Part shown: positions 53,142-64,000 of the stretch, one piece after another
How the letters are laid out: each line of letters begins with the position of its first letter
Position numbering within the stretch: the stretch's first letter is position 1
Source: Pseudoips prasinana
Taxonomy: Eukaryota; Arthropoda; Insecta; Lepidoptera; Nolidae
NCBI GenBank assembly: GCA_951640165.1
Contig: OX621253.1
Location: forward strand, 15,828,001-15,892,000
Reading direction: 5' to 3'
DNA: 64,000 bases
Translations under genes and position numbers: made by a program
Notes under the pieces: model-generated
Seen by the model: the letters and a program-made list of their open reading frames with translations, nothing else
Databases searched by the model: none
Told to the model about the DNA's origin: nothing

Positions 53142-56100
53142 TTAGTCCAGCTTGGGCGCCACCAGCCCGCTCATGATATCGAACGTGTTCCCGTCGGGCG
53201 CCACTTTCCGGTCGCCGCGGGCCGTGCGCACGCGCAGCCAGCCCGCCTCGTCCACGCCTTGGATCGTGCCCTCCACTGGGGTCGTGCTCGCCTCGACTTG
53301 GACGCGGATCACTTCGCCCCTGGAAAAGTTAATAATAACAATATAATATCCTGGGACATTATTTACACACGGCCATCTGATCCCAAACTGAACAGAACTT
53401 CTACTATGGAAACCAGATAACTCATATACTAATTTTCTGTTGTAAATACATACTTATATAGATAACATATAATGTCTGTTAAAATACAAAAATATCGCAT
53501 CAATGATGGCATGCGGGTGCGACGAATATAAAATGGCATTTTTGCCCGACATGTGGAATAATCGCATAATTGAGGACTAATAAACTTTACGAGTAGATTA
53601 AGTTTCAGTTAAGTAATACAATACTTACGTATGTAACCAATACTGGTAGTACTGCTCGACGAAGGACTCAATTCCTCCGTCGCTATCCAAATGTTCCAAA
53701 ATCCGCTCCAGTTCTGAGCAATATCTGGCTAAGAATCGTTCCACAGACATGAGTGCTAGAGTAGTGCCGTGTTGCTTGTTGTGGTCCGTTATTACATCGT
53801 TGAGACACGTCGTGGGCACGCTGTTCGATATGTTTAGTCCGGTACCTGGGTCAAAATATGATAATAATAATATCCTGGGACATTATTCACACACGGCCAT
53901 CTGATCCCAAACTAAGGAGAATAATGGAAACCAGATGACCGAAGTACTACTTTTTTTAAAAATACATACTCATATAGACAAATTACAATATAGCTTGAGA
54001 ATTTACTGCCTAAAAGTGTTAAAGTTTTCACAAAGCGAAGAAGATGAACTAGTCCATAGTATTTGAGTTGTTGATTTGTTACGTTGGGTCTTTTCAGTTG
54101 GGGCTCATTGGACTCAGTGGTAGCATTTAAAGCGACTGTCGTTATATCTACAAGGTACAACTGGACTAGACGGTTTCATATTGGTTCTCCTAAAGATTTT
54201 TACCCGAAATTTGTTATTCCTAATGATTTGTAATCCGAAAGATCTCTTTCTAAAATTTTTCATCCTAAGATGTTTATTGCTACTGAAATTATAAAGTTGA
54301 ATGATTCGGCATTCTGATTCGAAATTCTGGTGACCTGTAATACAGGTATTTATAACCTAAATCAGGCACCAGTCTCGCACAAAGTTCTATTTTATACAAG
54401 AATGTATTAAACTCGACCTCGTAGAACATTCTATGATTAAATCGGAGACGTACTTAAGAAAGGTCAGGTCAGGAGTACCCTAAACTGTCTCTGCCTACCC
54501 CTCTGGGAAACAGGCGTGAGTCTATGTATGTATGTATTAAACTATGTTGTTAAGAGCTAACTTTGTGTTGAGAGAATAAATATATCTTATTATTATTATT
54601 ATGAACATTAGATACAGAGTAGGTAGTAACTGTGTTGTAAGGATGAAAAATGTTAGGAAGAAGATTTTCGGATTTTGGGAGTTGAAAATTTAGGTGAACT
54701 TTGGCGCACCCAGACTAGACACGATCGCCTGCCGTGTCCCAATGTAGCAAAATATATAAAGGGTTACTGGGTAAGTCAACTTAGATCCCTTATGTCTCTG
54801 CCTACCCCTCTGGGAAACAGGCGTTCGTTTTTGTATGTACATATGTATGTAAACTTAATTTTAGGAAGTCAGTTTCATGCCAATAGATATTACGAAATTA
54901 TCCATTAAAAAATGGGTAACGGTAGAGAAAATTGTAGGGCTTTGAGCCTTATTTTTTGGCCAACAGTCTCTATTTATCCACTGACTTTTGTCAGTGGATA
55001 AATAAAGAGATAATGGTATCCTATTTTTAATATGTTGTATGGTTGTGATAGAATTCCCTATTGGAGTTTGCTTAAGAGACAATAGAATGGGGGTATTCCA
55101 AAAAAGGCGGAAAGGTATTTGCAGTAGGTAAACGCTTATATATATGTATGTAAGGCGGGCAGTATGCATCTTTGCCATTTAATTGATACTAGCTGTGCCC
55201 CGCGGTTTTACCCGCGTTAAATTTTATAAATTATCACAGCTCCTCCCCCGTAGGTGATAGAGTGATAATATGTAGCCTATATGTTGACCCGAGCTGTTAG
55301 TAATATTCATGCAAAATTTTAAGTAAATCCATGCAGTACTTTATGAGTTTAGCCCGGACATACATACAGACAAAGAGACACACAGACAAAAATTGTAAAA
55401 ACTATATTTTCGGCTTCGATATCGATTGTAGATCACGCCGCAAGTATCCTTTTCCAAAAATATTCAATGTACAGTTTTGACTTTCCTACGATTTTATTAT
55501 ATGTGATGAACAGTTATCGGAGTAGGTAGATTGATTTTTGGTACTTGTATCATAAATGCACACAGAAAGAATAACATGGATAAGCCATTTTCCCGGAAAG
55601 TAATTCCGGTATTTCCGGATTCAATTAAATATTGTTAATGTTGGTAGTGATATTATTCCTACTCAATTCAAAATTTAAAGGAAGGTATCAAAACTAAATT
55701 AATTCATTATTTATCTGTTGAATAATAAAAACAATCGAATTCCGATCGAAGCTTTAATTTTTATTTTTTTATTTTTAGCCTTTTATGGCTAGAACTTTTA
55801 TAGATAGACAAATTGTTGCACTTAAATTTAAATATTTTCATAGGGGTCATGTTAATTTGCATTAAGGGTAGAATAAATGACGGGGCCCCATAGAGGGCCA
55901 ATGCCTGCTGGGGTCGTGAGACTGTTCTAAGGATGCACCACGACTCTGAAACGTAAAGGGCATACGAAGGAACAGGTTGATTTTAGTCAGATTTTAGGAC
56001 CAAAAAAAAGGGGTAGAATAAAGAACAAAGATAAAAATCAACATTGTTTAAATAAATAAATAAAAAAGGTTTTTATTCACGTAGACTTTAAAAAAGCGCT

Positions 56101-59100
56101 TGTAAATAGTCAGAACATGTTTGTAGTAATATAGTTGTATACATTAGATATTATTTCTAGTAACATAGATATTTAGGTACATCTTGTATGAAAACATTTA
56201 TAAAATTTATTTTATTACAGAAATGATATTTAGCTAGCTCGTATCAAGTTATTGTCAAGAGATTATGTTTAATTATCTAGTTTAAGTCTAATATTTTTAC
56301 TACATATTGTCAATGGTTCTGTCTATATTAAAGGTATTATTATTATGACGGACCTTGTGTTAATAACGACGGTCGCGCTTTAATGCTACCACCGGATCCA
56401 ATGCGCCCCAACTGAGAAGACCCAGCGAAACAAACTCAGTGGGTTCATCTACTACCGGTTTCAACACGACCCAGTTGAGACGGTCCGGCGAAACATACTC
56501 AAGCGGGCATGAACACGGGATTTGGTCCAATTAGAGTAATTATTTAGTAGGCAAACACAATATATGCTCGATCGGTTGTCTGAATGCTTATTATTTTAGA
56601 TTATATTTAGGTATACAAAAGAAAAACTTCGAAACAATAACATTATTCATTTTGAGACAGAGTCAATAATTTTAAATTAAGTATATGATAGCAATCATTT
56701 ACAGATAGTTCACGTAACACAGCAGATCAGTCATGTCTATATGGCTACAAGATCTCCAGCGAGCAATGTGCAGGTAGGAAGTGAGAGCCAGACGTCTTTG
56801 TCATCGATGTACTCTTTAGTGGTGTAATAACCCCTAGCCATAAGTACACGTTTAATATGTGTTTTAAAACTTGTGTCAGGCAGATCAGTAATTTGAGTAG
56901 GAAGCTTGTTATAAAACCTAATGCAATTTCCTAAAAATGATTTATTCGTTTTGCTTACTCTAAAGCCTGGCATGGCTAGTTTGTTTTTATTCCTAGTATT
57001 TATATTATGCCGTTCACTTTTCTTTTTATAATTATGAATATTTTTTCTAACAAACATTATATTCTGATATATATATTCCGATGGCACAGTAAGTATATTT
57101 ATTTCTTTAAACAAATTTCGCAAAGAATCGCGACTGCCTAAACCATAAATGGCTCTGACTGCTCTTTTCTGCAATACAAAAATAGTACCTATGTCAGCCG
57201 CCGAACCCCACAGCAGAATGCCATACGACATAATGCTATGAAAGTACGCGAAATACACTAATCTAGCAGTTTGTTCATCTGACAATTGCCTTATTTTCCA
57301 GACAGCATAGGAAGCCGAACTTAATTTACCTGCTAACTTTTCAATCTGAGGACCCCATTGCAATTTTGAATCAAGTGTCAATCCTAAAAATACGGTCGAT
57401 GGGACTAGATCTAATATTTTCGCATTAAGTGCAACTGTTGGTACAATTTGAGTCACATTCGGCAATGAGAACCTGATGCATTTAGTTTTCCCTGCATTTA
57501 ACAAGAGATTATTTGCCGAAAACCATTCTGATATAAAGCTGAGTGTTTTATTATGCTCAATAAGATCTTTATCCTTTCTATTTACTTTAAATATGAGCGA
57601 AGTATCATCAGCGAACAAAACTATGTCTGATACTTTCTCTACCAGATAAGGGAGATCATTTATATAATCTAGAAATAAAAATGGGCCCAATATAGATCCT
57701 TGGGGCACCCCCATTTTCACAGGATGACGTGCCGAAGTGGCACCGCCTATCGAAACCATCTGTTGTCGCCCCGATAAATAGGACATCACAAGATCAAGAG
57801 ATGTGCCAGATATTCCATAGTACTTCAGTTTAACAACGAGCGTACGATGATCAACGCAATCGAAAGCCTTAGAGAGATCACAGAAAACTCCCAGCGCATC
57901 CTGTGATCCCTCCCAAGCCTCCAATATTGACCTAATTAATGTGCAACCTGCATCCTGAGTAGAGCGGCCCCTTGTAAACCCGAACTGCTTGTTATGCAAT
58001 ATCTCATTCACGTTAAAGTGCGACAACATTTGGCTGAGCATCAGCTTTTCAAATATTTTACTTAAAGCTGGTAGTATTGAGATAGGCCTATAATTCGTGG
58101 CATTTTTTGAACAACCTGCCTTGAAAATGGGTATTATCTTACTTATTTTCATTAAATCGGGAAAGACACCATCACTTATACAGCCATTGAAGATGGCTGC
58201 AAGAATTGTAGCAATGTTTAGTATGATTGATTCAATTGCTTTAACAGACAGTCCCCACAAATCTTCTGTGCCTTTCCTTTTAATACTCTTAAAAGCTTTT
58301 ATAATATCATCACTTGTTACGGATTTAAAACTAAAGTTAGGTACAGTTTGTTTTACGCTTTGATTTAAAAAGAGTTCAGCCACATCTGGTGATGATGCGA
58401 GACACTTAGTAATATCCACGGGTATATTTGCAAAAAAAGCAGCTAAAAAATTGGCAATGGTAAGCTTGTCTGAAACCAGTTCATCACCAATATTCAATAC
58501 TAATGTTTGATCTCTTGATCTACTTTTACCAGTTTCAGTATTAATTATTTGCCAAGCTGATTTTATTTTATTATCAGATTTTTTAATTTTATCTCTTATA
58601 TATAAAGATTTAGCTTGAATGCAAACCTTTTTAAAAATTTTTGAATAATTTCTAACATAATTAATGAAATTGACATCAGGGTTATAGGACCTTCTGTCAT
58701 ACAACTCATATAAAAAATCTCTACTCAGTCTAATGCCTTGAGTTGCCCAAGAACTAAATTTTATCTTATTACTGTCAACCGTTATGTTTTTTATTTTACA
58801 AGCTTTATTAAATTCTTTGCAAATACAGTGGAATAATGTAGTGTACATATCGTTAGGCTTACTTTTGTTTGGCAATAGATGGCACAAACTATTCTCCAGG
58901 TTGTTACTGAACTTTCCCAAATTAGATTTTGTTAAAGGTCTAAAACTAATTTTTTGTTTATTTATATTTATCTCATTTTTTATCTTTACTATTTGGCATT
59001 TATGGTCAGAGCGAACACCAGCCACCAAACACTTCTCAGAGACATCAAAGTTGGTAATTATGTTATCAATGCAAGTAGCAGATGTGGGTGTGACTCTCGT

Positions 59101-62100
59101 GGCCTCAGGGAACAAGCATTTAAGGTTAAAGGACCGAAATACAGATAGAAATATGTTTATTTCAGGTGAATCTGCTAAAATGTTCATATTAAAATCACCA
59201 CATACAAGGATTTTTTTTTTACTTTTAATTTTCCTAAGAATGTCTTCTATTGTTGCTGTAAAAAGCTTTAAATCGGATGCTGGTGGTCTATACACACATA
59301 TTATACAATAAAACTGCGTCTCTACACATGCCACCTCACACACACGCTCAATAGATAGTTGGCATATATCTTTACGTTCTTTAAATTTAATTTGGTCTCG
59401 AAGTAGTATCAGTACTCCACCACCCTCTGCCGAAACCCTATTATAAAAGCTGGCGACCCTATAGCCACAGACACTAAAAGCCATCTTGTGTGCCTTCAGC
59501 CATGTTTCTGTAAAACAAAGGATATCTATTTCATATTTTTCATTAAAAAGTTCTATGTCTAGAATTTTGCCAGAGAAGCGGTTTATATTTTGATGTGATA
59601 GAATTAGAAAGTTATCACACTTCTCTATTGTCATGCTTACATGTTTAAACTACTAACTAAATTGATTTTAATAACATTACTAAAAGATGGTATAAAAAGT
59701 GACTTCATCATACTACTTATGACTGAGTTAATATGTGCCGCTACTAAACTTGCAAGTATGTTCAAAAATTTTCTTGAAACAGTAACTGTACTCATGGTTA
59801 CCCTACAAGAATCTATAAAACTATTTGTGTCCAAAAATATAAATTTATCACTATAATGGCTAACCAAAAACTGTAGGTGCATATTTAGCTTGTGGATATA
59901 ATTATTTGTACTATCAGGCACATTGGACACATAGGGGAAGGCACACAATATTATCTTATTACAGTCTAATTCTACCATCTCAGTGAAACTATCTGTAATG
60001 TCTTTTTTCTTTAAGTTTTTACAATTTCCTACCATTAGAGTTATACATGATTTGGCACTGTGTTTATTCTGAATTAATTTATGTATTATATCTTTATAAT
60101 GTAATCCTGGCATACAATAGTTGACAAAGGAACAACTCAGCTTATTACAAAGCAAGGTACCAAGGCCCTTACCCATTTCATCGGATTTATTGTTAAATAT
60201 GTACATTTTACATTTATTCACATTTTAATCTTCATCGATTACAATGTCAGCATCCTGGTAATCCTGATCTTTACAATTAAAATATATAACTATGAGTTTC
60301 TCTATATTTTCTATTTTCAACCTATTTCTTTTAACATCTAAAGTCCATTTATAAATGAAAAAAGACCGTTCTACATCTGACGATGTCAAAGGAGCAAATT
60401 TTAAAAAAGGTATTAAATTATGTGCTTCATTTTTTTCAATGGCCTCACTATATTCTCTAAGTGTGTCTAAATCTGGGTTTCGTTCCATAACGCGTTCTAT
60501 TTTATTTTTTATATTTTCTGAATTGCACTGATTTATAGCATCTCTGACGTTGTCAAATGCTAAAAGTGAATCTGTCAACGATAAATTATACTTTTGCAAT
60601 TCTTTTAAAGACAAATGAATTATAAAATAATTGTCTTTAATGTAATTTAAATCTTCTTTTAAATTTTCTTTTTCTATAATATTTTTTGCCTCTCGAATAG
60701 ATACCGCATCAGAGCTGCTTAAACAAGATAATACTTCTTTTATTTTTTCAAAGTTTTGAGCGTAATAAAATGCTGCCTCTAACCAAGTGCCCCATCTTGT
60801 AACAACTGGTTGGGGAGGTAGCGGCAAATCTGGATATTTTTCTTTTAAAATTTTTACTCTACTTGGGGCTTTCAAAAATACCTTTTTAACATTTGCTATT
60901 AAAATGTTAACATCGTGATATTCTAACCTAATTTGCTCAGATACGCGATGAAGAGAGTGCGCCAAACATGTTACGTGCTTCATTTCAGGTAAGTATTGTT
61001 TTAAATTTCGTCCTGCAGACAGCATATATGCAACGCTATCAGTGCAGAGGACAAGAATGTTACCTACCTTCGATTCAAAAGAATCTTCCCAAAAGTTTTC
61101 CAAACATTCTAACACAAATTGCGTGATTGTTTGTCCATTAACTACAGTTAGCATTTTACATGCTACCAAATAAGGTCTAGTCAAATTGCTAGGATGTAAT
61201 GGTTTTATAAAAAAATGGACTATATAGCGACCTTAAAAGTCTGTCGTTTCATCAATGATATCCATAGTTTCTCATTTTTATAATTTTGTCGAATCGAATT
61301 GATTTTATTCTTAAAAATCTTGTCCAAGTAAACTTTCCGTAACTGTGATTCATCTGGCAGAGTACGATTAGTACACGTACAACAACACATATATTTTTTA
61401 AAGAAATCTTGAAAAGTAGTATTTTTCATCTGAGACCACGGAATATTGCACAAAATGAGAAATTTTATAAGATCGAAATAAAATTCCTCTTCGGGCCGCT
61501 TAAACTTTCCCTGGTGTACTGCTCCTTCGATATGTCTTTTAACGTTTCCTTTATTTATGGTTTTCAAATGGCTTTCACATTTTGAACAGTATATTGTACC
61601 ACTAGCGTGATCGTAAAGTAGTTCGGGATGACCGGATATCCATTTTTCTACAGTTTCAGCCTTGTCGTTTGCCATATCTGAACTTTGTTTTAGAGATGGA
61701 ACCTCGTATATATCACCTAAAACAAAGACATGAAAAAATTACATTTTATTTAGTTTATTTAGCTTACTCCGTTTGTTTTATTTTTCGTGGTTCAAATTTA
61801 GTCATTGTAATTTCACCCTCTTCCTGTCAACCGATTGATCTAAAATTTGGCATTCACCTTTGATTCTGGTGACAATACAATTATGTATATTCAATATTAT
61901 TGTCAATCCAAAATGGCTGCCGCTACAAGATGGCGGACAACTTATTTTTTTTTTCAATTCCATCAATATGGGTATCAAATGAAACTGAAATGAAATTTGT
62001 TACGTAGAATATTTTGTAGAGAAGTAGATAAGGCCTATAGTAATTTATTTTACCAATACATTGCAAGAGGACACAGGGCATTCAAATTATATACGGATTC

Positions 62101-63051
62101 CAGTAAAATGTCGGTTAATATTGGAGTTAGCTGAATTGCGACTACATTACTAGAATATCATAATTTTGTTTCGCACTAAGCTCACTGGTTCATACTCTAT
62201 TAAAGATTTAACAATATTAAGACTCATGGTATGTTCAGCAGGTTAAGCGAACAAACACAATACTAAAAATATTCTTATAGTACATCCAAACATGCTTTAT
62301 ACTCCTTGTAACTAGTAAAATATTACTTACCAAAGCTTGGTTTAAATATGTAGATCCAATTCAATAGTGAAAAATCTGAGTCCGTATATTCGAGCCAAAT
62401 CGTGGTTTAGAGCAGATTCCAGAAGTCAGTATGTACACAAGCCAGGGTCAAGTAACGTTTTCACAACACAGTAACAAACAAAGATGCGCACTCTACGAAC
62501 CGAAGTAAACGAGTGAGCTACCTGGCATGTCGTCGGCGGGCGTACGCATTGTTCTGATAACCGGTTATTGTACCACCCATGATCCTTTGTTCTGATTGGT
62601 CGTTGGGTTTTGTCAAATCGTGACTGTGTGCCGTTAAATAAAATATGAAGAATAATAACGAATAATATTGCGCATTTTATTACAATTCCTACCTTTTTTT
62701 GAGGATGGCAAATCATCAAATGACTCCTTCCACTCTGGCAGAATAAAATTCCTACATAAGTTCCGGTTTTTTTTTTAATAATCCACCAATTCCGGAGGAA
62801 TGTCCATATTAATATATACGTTTCGGATCAATGACCCCATTTCAATCTACCTACTCCGATCACTGGTGATGAATGACAGCTATAGTTCAGCCCAAATTGT
62901 CCTTTAAGCTGGGGTCTGGAAGCTATACATAAGTGCAATGTAATTATTACCGATATTAACGTAGATATCATCTCCGACACAGTTAGCAGTGGTGAGGGTG
63001 CCGCCGATTTTAACTTCGCGCCCGTAGTAAATGTCGTTAGGCCATTTTATT
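53142..63051 (-). CDS. holocarboxylase synthetase (biotin-protein ligase), last three exons
   Basis: Minus-strand exons 62951-63051, 53629-53845 and 53142-53319 keep phase and give 164 residues to TAA. Holocarboxylase synthetase activates biotin with ATP and attaches it to a lysine of carboxylases. The first exon encodes IKWPNDIYY and REVKIGG, the core biotin/ATP-binding motif with the catalytic-type lysine. The second encodes GLNISNSVPTTCLND and ESFVEQYYQYWLHT, and the third the C-terminal cap (VEGTIQGVDEAGWLRVR, DGNTFDIMSG). The N-terminal part and the GRGR-type nucleotide motif lie right of the window. The 9-kb intron between the first two exons contains a hAT element with a nested LINE. 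A TTTATT at 52,780 is a possible poly(A) signal on this strand. Confidence 0.9.
55191..55510 (+). repeat. 'AGCTGTGCCCC' dispersed repeat, copy 4 (longest)
   Basis: AGCTGTGCCCCGCGGTTTTA, GTAGCCTATATGTTGACCCG, TTTAGCCCGGACATACATAC, GGCTTCGATATCGATTG, AAATATTCAATGTACAG and CCTACGATTTTATTATATG. The hAT element is inserted at its 3' end. Confidence 0.7.
56737..59634 (-). CDS. LINE B ORF2: APE endonuclease and reverse transcriptase (965 aa)
   Basis: Single open frame. Endonuclease (about 1-225): LSHQNINRFSGK, CFTETWLK, ILVCGDFNMNI, SATCIDNI and RSDHKCQI, including the catalytic-type SDH. Reverse transcriptase (about 480-740): NYRPISILPALSKIFEKL, GRSTQDAG, FCDLSKAFDCVDHRTL, GVPQGSILGPFLFLDYINDL and FADDTSLIFK (Asp pair near 674). 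The C-terminal part has MSYGILLWGSAADI. It starts 2 nt after the ORF1 stop (TAAGCATG), suggesting coupled translation. No stop or frameshift is visible, so this copy could still supply the enzyme in trans. Confidence 0.93.
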   Translation of the reverse strand: MTIEKCDNFLILSHQNINRFSGKILDIELFNEKYEIDILCFTETWLKAHKMAFSVCGYRVASFYNRVSAEGGGVLILLRDQIKFKERKDICQLSIERVCEVACVETQFYCIICVYRPPASDLKLFTATIEDILRKIKSKKKILVCGDFNMNILADSPEINIFLSVFRSFNLKCLFPEATRVTPTSATCIDNIITNFDVSEKCLVAGVRSDHKCQIVKIKNEININKQKISFRPLTKSNLGKFSNNLENSLCHLLPNKSKPNDMYTTLFHCICKEFNKACKIKNITVDSNKIKFSSWATQGIRLSRDFLYELYDRRSYNPDVNFINYVRNYSKIFKKVCIQAKSLYIRDKIKKSDNKIKSAWQIINTETGKSRSRDQTLVLNIGDELVSDKLTIANFLAAFFANIPVDITKCLASSPDVAELFLNQSVKQTVPNFSFKSVTSDDIIKAFKSIKRKGTEDLWGLSVKAIESIILNIATILAAIFNGCISDGVFPDLMKISKIIPIFKAGCSKNATNYRPISILPALSKIFEKLMLSQMLSHFNVNEILHNKQFGFTRGRSTQDAGCTLIRSILEAWEGSQDALGVFCDLSKAFDCVDHRTLVVKLKYYGISGTSLDLVMSYLSGRQQMVSIGGATSARHPVKMGVPQGSILGPFLFLDYINDLPYLVEKVSDIVLFADDTSLIFKVNRKDKDLIEHNKTLSFISEWFSANNLLLNAGKTKCIRFSLPNVTQIVPTVALNAKILDLVPSTVFLGLTLDSKLQWGPQIEKLAGKLSSASYAVWKIRQLSDEQTARLVYFAYFHSIMSYGILLWGSAADIGTIFVLQKRAVRAIYGLGSRDSLRNLFKEINILTVPSEYIYQNIMFVRKNIHNYKKKSERHNINTRNKNKLAMPGFRVSKTNKSFLGNCIRFYNKLPTQITDLPDTSFKTHIKRVLMARGYYTTKEYIDDKDVWLSLPTCTLLAGDLVAI
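59637..60206 (-). CDS. LINE B ORF1 remnant: esterase-like domain (about 189 aa)
   Basis: Reads MYIFNNKSDEMGKGLGTLL, NYCMPGLHYKDI, CITLMVGNCKN, IILCAFPYVSN and HSVISSMM-like end residues. It aligns with the esterase-like half of LINE A ORF1 (NFCMPGASSHH, LILLMGNRGN). The ATG is simply the first in frame; the true N terminus was lost by truncation. It is separated from the hAT transposase stop by about 20 nt and happens to be in the same frame. Confidence 0.75.
   Translation of the reverse strand: MYIFNNKSDEMGKGLGTLLCNKLSCSFVNYCMPGLHYKDIIHKLIQNKHSAKSCITLMVGNCKNLKKKDITDSFTEMVELDCNKIILCAFPYVSNVPDSTNNYIHKLNMHLQFLVSHYSDKFIFLDTNSFIDSCRVTMSTVTVSRKFLNILASLVAAHINSVISSMMKSLFIPSFSNVIKINLVSSLNM
60225..62840 (-). 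pseudogene. hAT transposase with CGGBP1-like zinc finger, two exons, disrupted
   Basis: Exon 1 (62,840-62,693) runs from MGSLIRNVY through DIPPELVDY, has a frameshift in an A-run near 62,770, then LPEWKESFDDLPSSKK and a donor. Exon 2 (61,716-60,225) continues in phase: DIYEVPSLKQS, KAETVEKW, a C2H2 finger YCSKCESHLK ... HIEGAVHQG (about 61,560), and DETTD, the first catalytic Asp of hAT. A 1-nt indel near 61,255 and a stop at 61,233-61,235 follow. Then come PYLVACKMLTVVNGQ, LAHSLHRVSEQIR, RWGTWLEAAFYYA and the dimerisation motif TSSDVERSFFIYKW. The finger and layout resemble CGGBP1, a vertebrate protein derived from a hAT element. Non-functional as read. Confidence 0.8.
61780..62110. repeat. 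'ATGGCGG' dispersed repeat, also at 63,540-63,790
   Basis: Both have CCGA followed by AAATTTTGCA- or AAATTTGGCA-type sequence, AAGATGGCGGAC, CAATATGGGTATCAAATG or GATATGGGTATCAAATG, and GAATATTTTG-like ends. The first copy lies in the intron of the hAT transposase, the second in the holocarboxylase synthetase intron. Confidence 0.5.
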
Positions 63052-64000
63052 CTGAAACATAACGAAAGATTGATAAAAATATGTCAACACAGTGCCTCAA
63101 GCTACCCTTCGCATATAGGCGGCCAATATATAATAATAATATAATAATATCTAGGGACAATGTCACACAGATCATCCTAGCCCCAAACTAAGCAAAGCTT
63201 GTACTATGGGTACCAGGCGACGATATACATACTTATATAGATAGATAAATACTTATATACATAGAAAACATCCATGACTCAGAGACAAATATTCGTGCTC
63301 ATCACACAAATATATGCACTTACCGGGATTCGAACCCAGGACCACCAGCTTCGTAGGCAGGAGCACTACCAACTAGGCTACGGTGACCGTCAAATATATA
63401 GACCGTAATATCAATTGACACTAGCCAAAGACGCAAGTTATATTATTATGCGTAAGTTAAGAAGCATATAACTTTTTTACTATAACTACTATATAACTTG
63501 TAACTAACTATGTATGTAAGAAAATCTTGGAATCTTAATCTGACCGACTTCCCGGTCTCCAATTTGGATGAAATTTTGCACATGCTCTGAGTTCTGATGG
63601 CAATACTTGATTAGCTAAGAAACGTCATTACAAATCCAATATGGCGGCTTTCCCAAGATGGCGGACTTGCTGTTTGAAATCCACCGCCATGATATGGGTA
63701 TCAAATGGGGTCAAAGGGTTTGCTGTCAGGAATACGGAAAAAATAGTCATGTGAATTAAATCTATATGGCGGACAGGCTATTTGAAATATTTTGTAATTT
63801 TTGGTGTGTGTTTTTTAAAACTACTATTTATATCAGAGGCCGACAAACGAGCAAGTGGGTCACCTGATGGTAAGTGATCACCACTGCCCATGGACACTCG
63901 CAATTAAAAGGAGTCGCTGGTGCGTTGCCGGCCTTTAAGAGTCAGCAAAGTGTTGCTGACTCTCCCTCCCCCCGCCTTTGAGCTCTGGCGACCTTACTCA
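63052..64000 (-). other. holocarboxylase synthetase intron with repeats
   Basis: Holds SINE S2 at 63,149-63,388 (-; CGGGATTCGAACCCAGGACC near its right end), the 'ATGGCGG' repeat at 63,540-63,790, and a 'GGTCACCTGATGGTAAGTG' repeat from 63,825 that runs off the window. Confidence 0.6.

Larger units (their letters stand above)
56050..60221 (-). mobile_element. CR1-like LINE B, nested in the hAT element, 5'-truncated
   Basis: ORF1 remnant and complete ORF2 on the minus strand, then about 690 bp of 3' UTR ending near an AAATAAATAAATAAA run at about 56,050. Its ORF1 begins only at the esterase-like domain, so the coiled-coil part seen in LINE A is missing. This fits the 5' truncation usual for target-primed reverse transcription. 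The exact ends and target duplication are not resolved. Confidence 0.8.
55511..62865 (-). mobile_element. hAT transposon (7.36 kb) with nested LINE
   Basis: Inverted ends CAGTTATCGGAGTAGGTAG (left) and the complement of CAGTGATCGGAGTAGGTAG (right) pair over about 23 bp. The 8-bp target duplication GTGATGAA is exact at 55,503-55,510 and 62,866-62,873. Both features are hallmarks of hAT. The transposase is on the minus strand at the right end. Removing the LINE (about 56,050-60,221) leaves about 3.2 kb, a normal hAT length. The element lies in an intron of holocarboxylase synthetase. Confidence 0.93.

Noticed and set aside
56050..60230. Target-site duplication for LINE B
   Set aside because: Sequences at the two ends are only vaguely alike; no exact repeat could be defined by eye.

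Overview
The window is eukaryotic nuclear DNA. Genes are split by GT/AG introns, the background is AT-rich, and every intron and intergenic stretch is loaded with transposable elements. The repeat types point to a moth or butterfly (Lepidoptera): RTE retrotransposon tails ending in TGA/TCA triplets, mellifera/cecropia-like mariners, tRNA-derived SINEs, and the dispersed families starting with 'AGCTGTGCCCCGCGG' or 'AGGGTTCCGTA'. I cannot name the species. Exons were called by reading frame, splice phase and remembered family motifs; no alignment was run.

Three host genes can be read. (1) About 1-20,080 (+): the 3' two thirds of the SWI/SNF (BAP/PBAP) scaffold gene moira/SMARCC. Fourteen exons keep splice phase and give 651 residues: basic linker, SWIRM, SANT, acidic linker, coiled coil. 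(2) 22,065-28,322 (+): a complete six-exon gene for a regucalcin/SMP-30-type beta-propeller with an apparent signal peptide. (3) 63,051-53,142 (-): the last three exons of holocarboxylase synthetase (biotin-protein ligase); its 5' part lies beyond the right edge. There is also an orphan THAP-domain first exon (37,992-38,071, +) and a decayed, possibly piggyBac-like ORF (about 39,253-39,780, -).

The rest is mobile DNA. There are three 1,282-bp mariners with open transposases (two opposed copies inside moira introns). A 971-bp hAT remnant sits in a moira intron. A 7.36-kb hAT with a CGGBP1-like zinc finger lies in a holocarboxylase synthetase intron and carries a nested CR1-like LINE with an intact 965-aa ORF2. 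A second, broken CR1-like LINE and a broken RTE LINE lie downstream of the regucalcin gene. There are also several SINE families (one derived from 5S rRNA), MITEs and foldback elements.

The most striking feature is a perfect 17 x 111-bp tandem array at 9,077-10,963. Its unit is the 3' half of the moira SANT exon plus its splice donor and a 20-bp GT...AG stretch. I see no bacterial-type operon, CRISPR array or phage. The novelty here lies in the exon-derived array, the nested transposons and the SINE relationships.
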